Below are positions 25,957-34,404 of a stretch of 39,101 bases of DNA, one piece after another (within the stretch, counting starts at the first letter, position 1; each line of letters begins with the position of its first letter). Under the pieces are notes generated by a model. The model worked only from the letters and a program-made list of their open reading frames with translations, was not told where the DNA came from and made no database searches. The stretch is from Pseudomonadota bacterium (lineage in GTDB: Bacteria > Pseudomonadota > Alphaproteobacteria > Rhizobiales > Beijerinckiaceae), in contig JAJZGX010000013.1 in assembly GCA_021804825.1 (NCBI GenBank), positions 1 to 39,101 of the forward strand, in the 5' to 3' direction. The position numbers and the translations under genes are program-made.

Positions 25957-28900
25957 ATGAACCTTGCGGTCCATCCGGCCTCGCTGACCGATCCCGTGCA
26001 TCGTAACGTCACGGCGGTGCTTGGCCCCACCAACACCGGCAAGACCCATTACGCGATCGAGCGGATGCTGGCGGCACCCAGCGGGTTGATGGGCTTGCCG
26101 CTGCGGCTTCTCGCGCGCGAGGTTTATACGCGTGTCGTGGCGCAGGTTGGTGTTGACGCGGTGGCGCTGATCACCGGTGAGGAAAAAATCAAGCCGCCAC
26201 GCGCGCGCTACACCATCGCCACGGTCGAAGCCATGCCGCGCGAGCGCAGCCCCGCCTTTGTGGCGATCGACGAAATCCAGCTCGCTGCCGATCTTGATCG
26301 CGGCCATCTGTTCACTGACCGGATGCTGCATCTGCGCGGCACGCATGAAACCCTGCTGCTCGGGGCCGGCACCATGGCCGAGACCGTCAAGGCGCTGCTG
26401 CCCGGCACGCATATCATCGGGCGAGATCGGCTGTCGAAACTGAGCTTTGCCGGTGAGCGCAAGCTGGCGCGCTTGCCGCCGCGCTCGGCCATTGTCGCGT
26501 TTTCGGCTGAGGAAGTTTACGCCATCGCCGAGTGGATCCGGCGGCAGAAGGGCGGGGCCGCGGTGGTGCTAGGCGCGCTCAGCCCGCGCACCCGCAACGC
26601 CCAGGTGGACATGTATCAGAACGGCGAGGTCGATTACATCGTTGCAACTGACGCCATTGGCATGGGCCTCAATCTCGATATCGACCACATCGCTTTCGCC
26701 GGGGATCGCAAATTCGATGGCTGGCATTACCGGCGTTTGAGCCGGGCCGAATTTGGTCAGATTGCCGGGCGCGCCGGGCGGCACGTTCGCGATGGGACCT
26801 TCGGCACCACCGGCCGTTGCCCGCCCTTTGAAGAAGAATTGATCGAGGCGCTGGAGGGCCACCATTTTGATCCGGTGTCGATGCTGCAATGGCGCAATCA
26901 CGCGCTGGATTTCTCGTCATTGCCGGATTTGCAGACCAGCCTCGACCGCCTGCCGCAGCGCGAAGGCCTGACGCGCGCGCCCATTGCGGCGGATCAGATG
27001 GTGCTGGAAGCAGCGCTGCGCGACCCCGAGATCCTGCGCATTGCCGCGACCCCCGCCGACATTGCGCGGCTGTGGGATGCCTGCCTCATTCCCGACTACC
27101 GGCGCTTGTCGCCCTCGGCCCATGCCGATCTGGCTTTGACCATTTACCGCTTCATTGTGCGCGCCGGAAAAATCCCCGAAGCCTGGTTTGCCCAGCAAAT
27201 CAGCCCTCTGGATCGGGTCGACGGCGACATAGATGCGCTGTCCGCACGAATTGCTCACGTCAGGACGTGGAGTTTTGTTGCAAATCGCGCCGATTGGCTT
27301 AAGAACCCGGAACATTGGCAAAGCGAAACGCGGCGTATCGAAGATGGGCTGTCGGATGCGTTGCATGCGCGCTTGGCGCAAAGATTTGTCGACCGCCGCA
27401 CCAGCCTTCTGGCGCGGCGTCTTAGAGAGAAAACCATGTTGGAAGCGCACGTGACATCGGCAGGCGATGTGTTGGTTGAGGGCGAGCATATTGGCCAGCT
27501 CCATGGGTTCAGCTTTACGGCTGACAGCAAAGCCGATCCCGATGCCGCAAAGCTGATCAACAGTGCAGCGGCACAGGCGCTGGCCGGTGAGATTGCCGCC
27601 CGCGCCACCCGCGTTCACGATGCCGTCGATGCCGCTTTCGTATTGGCGCATGACGACTTGTTGCGCTGGCTCGGCGAACCGGTGGCGCGCCTTTTGGCGG
27701 GCGACCATATTCTGCGACCGCGCGTGCAGGTTCTGGCTGATGAGCAACTGAGCGGCGCCGCGCTCGAGATGGTGCAAAAGCGCCTTGATCTGTGGCTGGC
27801 GCAACACATCACCAAATTGCTCGGGGCGCTCAACGAACTGGAAAACAACGCCGAATTGCAGGGCATGGCGCGAGGCATCGGTTTTGAAATCGCGGAAGCT
27901 CTTGGCGTGCTGGAGCGCGGCAAAGTGGCCGAGAATTTGCGCACTCTCGATCATGAAGGCCGGGCATCGCTGCGCCAGAAGGGCGTACGCTTCGGTGCCT
28001 ATCATCTGTTTTTGCCAGCGCTCCTGAAGCCAGCGCCGCGCGCCTTGGCAGCCCAGCTCTGGGGTCTGAAGCACGCCCGCCCAACTGCCCCAACGGAGGC
28101 AGCGGAAGCGCAAGCCTCGGCAAATGCTATCGATATTCCGCATCTCGCCGCCTCGGGCCGCACCTCTTTTGCAGTGGAAGGGCCGGTCGACAAGGGCTTT
28201 TACCGCGCCGCGGGCTTCAAGATCTGTGGCTCCCGCGCGGTGCGCGTTGATATTCTCGAACGGCTTGCCGACTTGATCCGCCCCGCCGTAACCTACCGGC
28301 CCGGCACGACGCCGGGCATCCCACCACAAGGCACGGCCGATGGCGACGGCTTTGTCATGACCCCCGCCATGACCTCGTTGGTTGGCTGTTCGGGCGAAGC
28401 CTTCGCGTCGATTTTGCAAGCGCTTGGCTATGAGAAGAAGGCCCGGACGGGCCCGGCCATCACAGTGACGCTGCTGCCCGAAGCACCGCGCCAGCCGGTC
28501 AAGCCTGAAGCAACTGCGGGCGAAACCGCCGACGACGCAGCGCCATCGCTGGAGGCAGGCATCGACGAGACGGCTGATGTCGATGAAAACCAGCTCGTGC
28601 TCGAACTCGACGCCGCGCCCGAGGCCCCGCCCCCCGCGGAAGAACCCGCCATGGAGGCAGCGCCGCCAGAGCCCGTGCAGGAGACGCCCGTCGTTGCAGA
28701 AACGACGCCCGACTTGGTGGCTGCGCCAGCAACCGAACCTGCCACGGCTGAAGAGGTCGCAACGCCGGCTGCCGAGATTGATGTCTGGCATCCGCTGCGC
28801 CATCAGCGCCAGCCACGCCGTCAGGGCGGGCACAAGGGCCGCAGCCACAAGCAAGACGACGCCGGCAAGAGCCGCCCCGATAATGCCGCGCGCCCGGCCC

Positions 28901-29184
28901 GACGCCCTCCGGCCAAACCTGCCCCGGTCTATCAGACCGCGCCCGACCCGGAAATCATCCGCAAAGCCGAGGAGCGCGAACGCGCCGCCCTCGAACGTCG
29001 GGCCAGAGAGCGCAAGGGGCATGAGGCGCGCAATAATGCACCGCCGCGTCGTGATCGCCCCACGGGCAGCACCTTCGCCTCCAGCGAACGCCCGCGCGCC
29101 AGTGAGCGCGCGCCCGATCCGCTATCTCCCTTCGCGAAATTGGCCGCCCTCAAAGCCAAGCTCGAAGGCAAGAGCGAGTCCTGA
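25957..29184 (+). CDS. SUV3-like DEAD/DEAH-box RNA helicase
   Basis: A 1075-residue superfamily 2 helicase related to mitochondrial Suv3. Motif I is GPTNTGKT at 23-30, motif II is DEIQ at 105-108, then motif III-like LLGAGTM, motif V ATDAIGMGLNLDI and motif VI QIAGRAGR at 268-275. A helical region to about residue 840 follows, with a winged or Suv3-type C-terminal core. The last 230 residues are low complexity: an acidic Ala/Pro/Glu stretch (about 845-945), then a strongly basic Arg/Lys-rich tail (about 945-1075) likely to bind RNA or a partner. Suv3 works with polynucleotide phosphorylase in RNA decay, so a degradosome-like role is plausible. Start ATG 25957 has CAGGA upstream. Confidence 0.9.
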   Translation: MNLAVHPASLTDPVHRNVTAVLGPTNTGKTHYAIERMLAAPSGLMGLPLRLLAREVYTRVVAQVGVDAVALITGEEKIKPPRARYTIATVEAMPRERSPAFVAIDEIQLAADLDRGHLFTDRMLHLRGTHETLLLGAGTMAETVKALLPGTHIIGRDRLSKLSFAGERKLARLPPRSAIVAFSAEEVYAIAEWIRRQKGGAAVVLGALSPRTRNAQVDMYQNGEVDYIVATDAIGMGLNLDIDHIAFAGDRKFDGWHYRRLSRAEFGQIAGRAGRHVRDGTFGTTGRCPPFEEELIEALEGHHFDPVSMLQWRNHALDFSSLPDLQTSLDRLPQREGLTRAPIAADQMVLEAALRDPEILRIAATPADIARLWDACLIPDYRRLSPSAHADLALTIYRFIVRAGKIPEAWFAQQISPLDRVDGDIDALSARIAHVRTWSFVANRADWLKNPEHWQSETRRIEDGLSDALHARLAQRFVDRRTSLLARRLREKTMLEAHVTSAGDVLVEGEHIGQLHGFSFTADSKADPDAAKLINSAAAQALAGEIAARATRVHDAVDAAFVLAHDDLLRWLGEPVARLLAGDHILRPRVQVLADEQLSGAALEMVQKRLDLWLAQHITKLLGALNELENNAELQGMARGIGFEIAEALGVLERGKVAENLRTLDHEGRASLRQKGVRFGAYHLFLPALLKPAPRALAAQLWGLKHARPTAPTEAAEAQASANAIDIPHLAASGRTSFAVEGPVDKGFYRAAGFKICGSRAVRVDILERLADLIRPAVTYRPGTTPGIPPQGTADGDGFVMTPAMTSLVGCSGEAFASILQALGYEKKARTGPAITVTLLPEAPRQPVKPEATAGETADDAAPSLEAGIDETADVDENQLVLELDAAPEAPPPAEEPAMEAAPPEPVQETPVVAETTPDLVAAPATEPATAEEVATPAAEIDVWHPLRHQRQPRRQGGHKGRSHKQDDAGKSRPDNAARPARRPPAKPAPVYQTAPDPEIIRKAEERERAALERRARERKGHEARNNAPPRRDRPTGSTFASSERPRASERAPDPLSPFAKLAALKAKLEGKSES

Positions 29185-29186
29185 GA

Positions 29187-29229
29187 CGGCGCGCCTGCGG
29201 CGCCGACGGTGCGAATCAACCGATTTTTT
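29187..29229 (+). terminator. Possible terminator after the helicase gene
   Basis: CGGCGC (29187-29192) pairs with GCGCCG (29200-29205) around a 7-nt loop just after the stop. A six-T run lies further on at 29224-29229, preceded by a small CGGT/ACCG pairing. The distance between the strong stem and the T-run is larger than in a standard intrinsic terminator. Confidence 0.4.
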
Positions 29230-29306
29230 CTGACAAGCGCATTTAACCCCTTTCTCACAGAGTCAAGCTGGGGCTAAAGTAAGCGAATCACTTGAGCGCC
29301 TCATCA

Positions 29307-29411
29307 TCGCCTCAGGCGAGGGGCATCTCAGGTTATGGAATGCCGTAGCGGCATCTGCAGAACTGCGGATGGACGCTTGGCGAAGCTTGATGGCGTGCGT
29401 GGCGTCTTTTT
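29307..29411 (+). other. Structured leader or small-RNA candidate
   Basis: In the 344-bp gap between helicase and sensor kinase three potential stems follow one another: TCGCC-TCA-GGCGA (29307-29319), ATGCCG-TAG-CGGCAT (29340-29354), and GACGC (29372-29376) with GCGTC (29402-29406) followed directly by TTTTT (29407-29411). The last looks like an intrinsic terminator with a long loop. The arrangement could be a small RNA or an attenuated leader of the kinase operon. It matches no RNA family that I recognise. Confidence 0.35.
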
Positions 29412-29528
29412 AAGTTTCAAAACCTTGCAAGCCTTTATTCTCTTTTAAGGTTGCAAGACAATTAATTGGTCAATTCGCCGCTTCGTGGCCCCTGACGGGG
29501 TGCGCAGCGCAAGGTCGAGACACGCACG

Positions 29529-32054
29529 ATGAAATTTCCCACCCGGTGGCACCAGCTGAGGCCAAGGTCGATCAAGCCGATGCGTGCTAGGAGGATGGTT
29601 GCCGCAGGCATGGTCTCCCTGTTGACGGCAACCCCGGCTCTGGCACAAGCGACGAGCGCCAATGGCGATCTTTCGGTATTGGCCGGGCAGATGCTGATTT
29701 CCGCCTTCAGCGTCATTACCGCTGTCACCGCCATCCTGCATCTGACCGGACGTGGCCGCTGGCTGAAAGAACAGGCCCGCCTTTCCGATGCACTTGCCGC
29801 CGAGCGGGCGCGCGCCGACCGGCTCCAGATGTTTCTGGCAGCCGAGCGGCAAATCAGCGTCGTATGGTCAGGTGACGCCGAGGCGCCCGAGATCGAGGGC
29901 GACACCACAATTTTGTCGGACCGCCCGCAAGCCCGCAAGGTTCTGGCCTTTGGCACGTGGCTGGGGGCAGCGCAGGCGCAAAGTGTCGAGCGCCTGGTCG
30001 ATGCCTTGCGTCAGCGCGGCGAGTTTTTCCATGTCACTGTGCAGACCCAGCATCAGCGTTACATCGATCTCGAGGGTCGCGCCCTTGGCGGCCACGCCGT
30101 CATGCGCCTGCGTGAAGTCTCGGGTGATAGGCTGGAATTGACCCAGATGCGCGAGCGCCACAACAAGGCCCTGGCGGAGATCGAGAATGGCCGGGCCTTT
30201 CTGGAAGCCCTGCCGGATGCCGTCTGGCAGCGTGGCGATGATGGCCGCATCGTCTGGGTCAACAGCGCCTATGTCAAAGCCGTCGATGCCGCCAGCGCCG
30301 AAGTGGTGCTGCGTGATGACATTGAGCTTCTCGACGCTGCCTCGCGCGATATTGCGGCACGAGCGCGCGGCAAGAGCGAAATCTGGCGCAGCGAATGCAC
30401 GGCGCTGCATCACGGCGAGCGTCGCAAATTGGCTGTCATCGATGTCCCGGTCTCCGGCGGTTCCGTCGCAACCTGCCGCGATCTCTCCGAAATCAACCGT
30501 ATCCGTGCTGATCTCGAGCGCCAGATGCAGGCCCATGAGCGCACGCTCGACCACCTCACCACAGCGGTGGCGATTTTTGACATTGGCAAAAGACTGGTCT
30601 TTCACAATGCCGCCTACCGCCGCCTGTGGGGACTTGACCAGCGCTTCTTGTCGCAAATGCCGACCGATGGCGAAATCCTGGATTCCCTGCACGCCGCTCA
30701 CAAACTGGAAGAGCGCGCCGATTTCCGTAGCTGGAAGCGTGATTTCCTGTCGCATTATCAATCGACCGAAATCACCAACACCACCTGGTTGCTGCCCGAT
30801 GCGCGGGCTATCGAAGTGGCGATATTCCCCAACCCGCAAGGCGGCGTGACCTATCTGATGGATAATGTCACCCGCCAGCAGGATCTGGAAGTGCGTAATT
30901 TCGGCCTGCTGCGCACACAGGAAGAAACACTCAACAGCCTGCGCGAAGGCGTGGCGGTGTTCGGCACCGACGGGCGCTTGAAGTTGCATAACCCCGCCTT
31001 TGCCGAATTGTGGAAGATGGAAGCCGCCGCCAGTCCGGAACTGCGCGAAAGCCATATCGAACAACTCGCGACCATGTGTCGTCCGCTGCTGCCCGATGAC
31101 GGGTTCTGGTCAGAGGTGGCAGGCCAGGTCGCCGGCCTGCATGACCGTCGCGAAGCCGAGCGCCGCATGGTTGAGCGCACCGACGGTTCGTTCCTCGATG
31201 TCTCGATGACGCCCTTGCATGAAGGCGCCACCTTGATGACCTTCTCCGATATGACTGCCGCGATCAAATTCGAGCGCGCGCTGACCGAGCGCAATCAGGC
31301 GTTGGTGGAATCACAAGCCCTGCGCAATGATTTCGTCCATCATGTTTCGTTCTCGCTGCGCTCGCCGCTCAACACGATCATGGGATTCACCGAGGTTCTC
31401 GGCGAGGCCAGCGTTGGCACGCTGAGTGCCAAGCAGCGCGAATATGTCGGCTATATCAGCAATGCCTCGACCAGCTTGCTGGCTATCATCGACGACATGC
31501 TCGATCTGGCAACCATCGACATGGAGCGCATGGAACTCTCGCTCGCGCCCGTCAACGTCGCCGCCTTGCTGCAATCGGTCGCCGATTATCTCTCCGACAC
31601 TTTGCTCGGCAACAACATTCACCTCAATCGCGTCGTTCTCGATGATGTCGGCACGATGGTCGCCGACGGCAAACGGTTGCGGCAGATGCTGTTCAAACTG
31701 GTTTCCAACGCCATTGCCTTTTCGGCACCGGGGCAATCTATCGGGCTTGCAGCGGTGCGGCGCGACGACCGGATTATTTTCACGGTTTCGGATCAGGGCC
31801 GCGGCATGGCACCGGAGGCACTTGCCAAGGTGTTCGATCGCTTCCATTCCGATCTGACGACCAGCCAGCATCGCGGCATCGGCCTCGGATTGTCGATCGT
31901 GCGGGCTTTTGCTGAATTGCACGGCGGCACGGTAACGGTGCAGTCCGTGCTCGGCCAAGGCACGGTTGTGACCTGCAGCCTGCCCGCCCGCTCAAGCGCC
32001 ATGGCCAAACCCGGCCCGGCATTTGCCGCCAAATTGCAAGCGAACCGCTCATGA
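29529..32054 (+). CDS. DivL-like membrane PAS sensor (pseudo)kinase
   Basis: An 841-residue sensor protein. The N-terminus has a signal-like segment (ending TPALAQ near residue 40) and a second hydrophobic helix (about 51-72), then a coiled coil. PAS-like domains follow at roughly 217-310, 335-440 and 455-565, then HisKA (about 597-665) and HATPase (about 710-820). The ATPase motifs look intact: N-box Asn727 in LVSNAIAF, DQGRGMAPE, FDRFHS and GIGLGLSIV. The H-box reads HVSFSLRSPL, so Phe608 stands where kinases have His and Caulobacter DivL has Tyr. It probably acts by binding, not by autophosphorylation. It begins an operon, overlapping the next gene by 4 bp. This position next to tsaE fits DivL of Hyphomicrobiales. 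Confidence 0.85.
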   Translation: MKFPTRWHQLRPRSIKPMRARRMVAAGMVSLLTATPALAQATSANGDLSVLAGQMLISAFSVITAVTAILHLTGRGRWLKEQARLSDALAAERARADRLQMFLAAERQISVVWSGDAEAPEIEGDTTILSDRPQARKVLAFGTWLGAAQAQSVERLVDALRQRGEFFHVTVQTQHQRYIDLEGRALGGHAVMRLREVSGDRLELTQMRERHNKALAEIENGRAFLEALPDAVWQRGDDGRIVWVNSAYVKAVDAASAEVVLRDDIELLDAASRDIAARARGKSEIWRSECTALHHGERRKLAVIDVPVSGGSVATCRDLSEINRIRADLERQMQAHERTLDHLTTAVAIFDIGKRLVFHNAAYRRLWGLDQRFLSQMPTDGEILDSLHAAHKLEERADFRSWKRDFLSHYQSTEITNTTWLLPDARAIEVAIFPNPQGGVTYLMDNVTRQQDLEVRNFGLLRTQEETLNSLREGVAVFGTDGRLKLHNPAFAELWKMEAAASPELRESHIEQLATMCRPLLPDDGFWSEVAGQVAGLHDRREAERRMVERTDGSFLDVSMTPLHEGATLMTFSDMTAAIKFERALTERNQALVESQALRNDFVHHVSFSLRSPLNTIMGFTEVLGEASVGTLSAKQREYVGYISNASTSLLAIIDDMLDLATIDMERMELSLAPVNVAALLQSVADYLSDTLLGNNIHLNRVVLDDVGTMVADGKRLRQMLFKLVSNAIAFSAPGQSIGLAAVRRDDRIIFTVSDQGRGMAPEALAKVFDRFHSDLTTSQHRGIGLGLSIVRAFAELHGGTVTVQSVLGQGTVVTCSLPARSSAMAKPGPAFAAKLQANRS

Positions 32055-33595
32055 GGGCTGCCAAAGCACCTGGAAATCCCGAATGGCACATTGATGTCGC
32101 CGATGAAGAGCAGCTCACTGCCGTTGCGGACTGGCTGGCAGGATGGCTTGCCGCCGGCGACATGCTGACGCTGAGCGGCGAATTGGGGGCCGGCAAAACT
32201 ACACTGGCACGGGCGCTGGTGCGCCAACTCACCGGCGATCCTGCCCTTGAAGTGCCAAGCCCCACCTTCACCCTGATGCAGACCTACGACGGCAAGGCCT
32301 TTCCCATCGTGCATGCCGATCTGTTCCGCATCCACGATCCGAGCGAACTTTCCGAGATCGGCTGGGACGATGCCGATGACGGCGCCTTGGTCGTGGTGGA
32401 ATGGCCCGAGCGCGCTGGCGCGAATTTGGCCGAGCATCGCCTCGACATCACTATCACCGGAGATAGCGCCAAGGGGCCGGAATTCCGCCGCATCAGGCTG
32501 TTTGGCCATGGGCGCTTTGCGGCACGGCTAGCGCGCGCCAGGCTGTTCGAGCGGCTGTTTGCCGATGCCGGATTTACGGGCGCAACCCGTGTGCACATGC
32601 AGGGTGACGCCTCCTCGCGCAGTTTTGAGCGGCTGCTCGCCGCCGATGGTCGCAGCGCCATTCTGATGATCATGCCACCGCGCGCCACCGCGCCAATTGT
32701 GCGTTACGGCAAACCTTACGGCGAGATCGCGCGGCTCGCACCCGACATTCGTGCCTTCGATGCCATGGATCACGGGCTTTTGAACCTCGGCCTCAGTGCG
32801 CCGAAGATTTACGCGATGGATGTGGCAACCGGAACCGCCATTCTGGAAGATCTCGGCAGCGAGCCTGTGACCAATGCCGACGGGCCGATCATCGAGCGCT
32901 ATCAGGTGGCGCTTGACGTGCTGGCGCAGCTCCACGGCAGGCCTTTGCCGACAACCGTGCCGCTGCCTGATGGCGGGGACTACGCTATCCCCCCCTTCGA
33001 TTATCAGGCCATGCTGATCGAAGTTGAGCTCCTCGCGGATTGGTATGCGCCCCATTGCGCCAAGATCGTGCTGCCCGCTTCCGCCTGCGCCGCCTTTGCC
33101 GACGCCTGGCGCAAGGTGCTGAGCGGCCATGAAGCCTGGCCGAAAACCTGGGCCCTGCGCGATTTTCATTCCCCCAATCTCATCTGGCTGGAGCATCGCG
33201 ACGGCCTTGCCCGCATCGGTCTGGTGGATTTTCAGGACGCAGTCCTCACCCACCCGGCCTATGATGTGGTGTCGTTGGCGCAGGATGCCCGGCTCGATGT
33301 CAGCGATGCCAACGAGATGAAATTGCTCGGCCATTATGCCAAGGCGCGGCGGCAGGCCGACAGCGAGTTCGACCTCAACGGCTTCCTGCGCGCCTATGCC
33401 ATTCTCGGCACGCAACGCAACACCAAGTTGCTGGGAATTTTCGCGCGGCTCGACAAGCGCGATCGCAAGCCGGCCTATCTCGCGCATCTGCCGCGCATCC
33501 GTCATTATTTGCGCAAGAATCTGGCGCATGTCGCGCTTGAGCCGGTGCGCAACTGGTATGAAACGCATTTGCCCTCCGTATTGACCGAAGGCTGA
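32051..33595 (+). CDS. tsaE: TsaE / AmgK-like phosphotransferase fusion
   Basis: A 514-residue two-domain protein. Residues 1-165 are TsaE, the ATPase that supports synthesis of threonylcarbamoyl-adenosine at tRNA position 37, with Walker A GELGAGKT at 43-50 and SPTFTLMQTY plus HADLFR following. Residues from about 170 form an aminoglycoside-phosphotransferase-fold kinase with LRDFHSPNL (Asp371) and GLVDFQDAV. This resembles AmgK, which phosphorylates the anomeric position of N-acetylmuramic acid and N-acetylglucosamine in cell-wall recycling. The AmgK role is supported by the MurU-type gene 6 bp downstream. The frame is continuous with no stop between the halves; such fusions occur in related bacteria. 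The start overlaps the kinase stop (ATGA). Confidence 0.9.
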   Translation: MRAAKAPGNPEWHIDVADEEQLTAVADWLAGWLAAGDMLTLSGELGAGKTTLARALVRQLTGDPALEVPSPTFTLMQTYDGKAFPIVHADLFRIHDPSELSEIGWDDADDGALVVVEWPERAGANLAEHRLDITITGDSAKGPEFRRIRLFGHGRFAARLARARLFERLFADAGFTGATRVHMQGDASSRSFERLLAADGRSAILMIMPPRATAPIVRYGKPYGEIARLAPDIRAFDAMDHGLLNLGLSAPKIYAMDVATGTAILEDLGSEPVTNADGPIIERYQVALDVLAQLHGRPLPTTVPLPDGGDYAIPPFDYQAMLIEVELLADWYAPHCAKIVLPASACAAFADAWRKVLSGHEAWPKTWALRDFHSPNLIWLEHRDGLARIGLVDFQDAVLTHPAYDVVSLAQDARLDVSDANEMKLLGHYAKARRQADSEFDLNGFLRAYAILGTQRNTKLLGIFARLDKRDRKPAYLAHLPRIRHYLRKNLAHVALEPVRNWYETHLPSVLTEG

Positions 33596-33601
33596 TGTCT
33601 G

Positions 33602-34321
33602 GTGACGAAGCTGCCTGATATCGCCATGGTATTTGCCGCCGGGCTGGGCACGCGGATGCGTCCGCTGACCCTCACAACCCCGAAGCCGCTCATCAAGGTT
33701 GCTGGCAAGACGCTGCTCGACCATGCTCTCGACACGCTGGCGGCAGCCGGGGTCACGACCGCAATTGTCAATGTGCATTACCTCGGCGAGCAGATCATCG
33801 CGCATCTGCAACATCGTGTGACGCCGAAAATCATCATCTCCGACGAACGCGCCTGCTTGCTTGATCAGGGCGGCGGCATTGCCAAAGTGCTGCCGCAGAT
33901 CGGCAATGCACCATTTCTCATGTGCAATACCGACGCCTTCTGGATCGAGGGGGCGGGCAGCAACCTGCTGCGGCTCGGCGCTGCCTTCGACCCTGCGAAA
34001 ATGGATGCCTTGTTGCTGGTTGCCAGCACCACCCAGGCGGTCGGCATTGATTGGCAGGGAGATTTCAACCTTGACCCTGCCGGGCACCTGACCCGGCGCC
34101 CCGAGGGCCAGATCGCCGCCTTTGCCTATACCGGTGCAGGCATTATCAAGCCCGAGCTGTTTCGCGGGCGCGGCGAGATTTTCAGGCTTGCACCGCTGCT
34201 GTTTGAAGCCGCCGAAAGACAGCGCCTCTTTGGCGTGCGCCTCGAGGGCCTCTGGCTTCACGTTGGCGCCCCCGAAATCATAGCGGAAGCTGAACGGGCC
34301 ATAGCGAACTCCAACCGCTAG
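33602..34321 (+). CDS. murU: N-acetylmuramate-1-phosphate uridylyltransferase MurU-like
   Basis: A 239-residue nucleotidyltransferase with the sugar-phosphate NTP-transferase signature AAGLGTRMRPLT followed by PKPLIKVAGKTLLDH. FLMCNTDAFW carries the metal-binding Asp. MurU makes UDP-MurNAc from MurNAc-1-phosphate, bypassing de novo synthesis and lowering fosfomycin sensitivity. The length is close to Pseudomonas MurU (about 223). It starts with GTG 33602, 6 bp after the preceding stop, with AAGG about 10 nt upstream; the next in-frame ATG would cut into the signature. A generic glucose-1-phosphate-type transferase is possible, but pairing with the AmgK-like domain favours MurU. Confidence 0.88.
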   Translation: MTKLPDIAMVFAAGLGTRMRPLTLTTPKPLIKVAGKTLLDHALDTLAAAGVTTAIVNVHYLGEQIIAHLQHRVTPKIIISDERACLLDQGGGIAKVLPQIGNAPFLMCNTDAFWIEGAGSNLLRLGAAFDPAKMDALLLVASTTQAVGIDWQGDFNLDPAGHLTRRPEGQIAAFAYTGAGIIKPELFRGRGEIFRLAPLLFEAAERQRLFGVRLEGLWLHVGAPEIIAEAERAIANSNR

Positions 34322-34404
34322 GCTTCACCTTCGCAAACTGCGTTTGCCTTGCGCCAAACACCTTCGCGCGCCATATCCTTGCCGCTTGAACAATTCGAGG
34401 TTCC

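Noticed and set aside
25600-25960. A -35-like TTGACA at 25609-25614
   Set aside because: No acceptable -10 hexamer follows at 16-18 bp, so I do not call a promoter.
26917-29022. 701-codon open frame on the minus strand
   Set aside because: It is antisense to the helicase gene, which has clear motifs; the long opposite frame reflects high GC at third positions.
29440-29470. Repeated TTGCAAG near 29427 and 29451
   Set aside because: Only a short direct repeat with partly matching AACCTT/AAGGTT arms; too weak to call an operator or hairpin.
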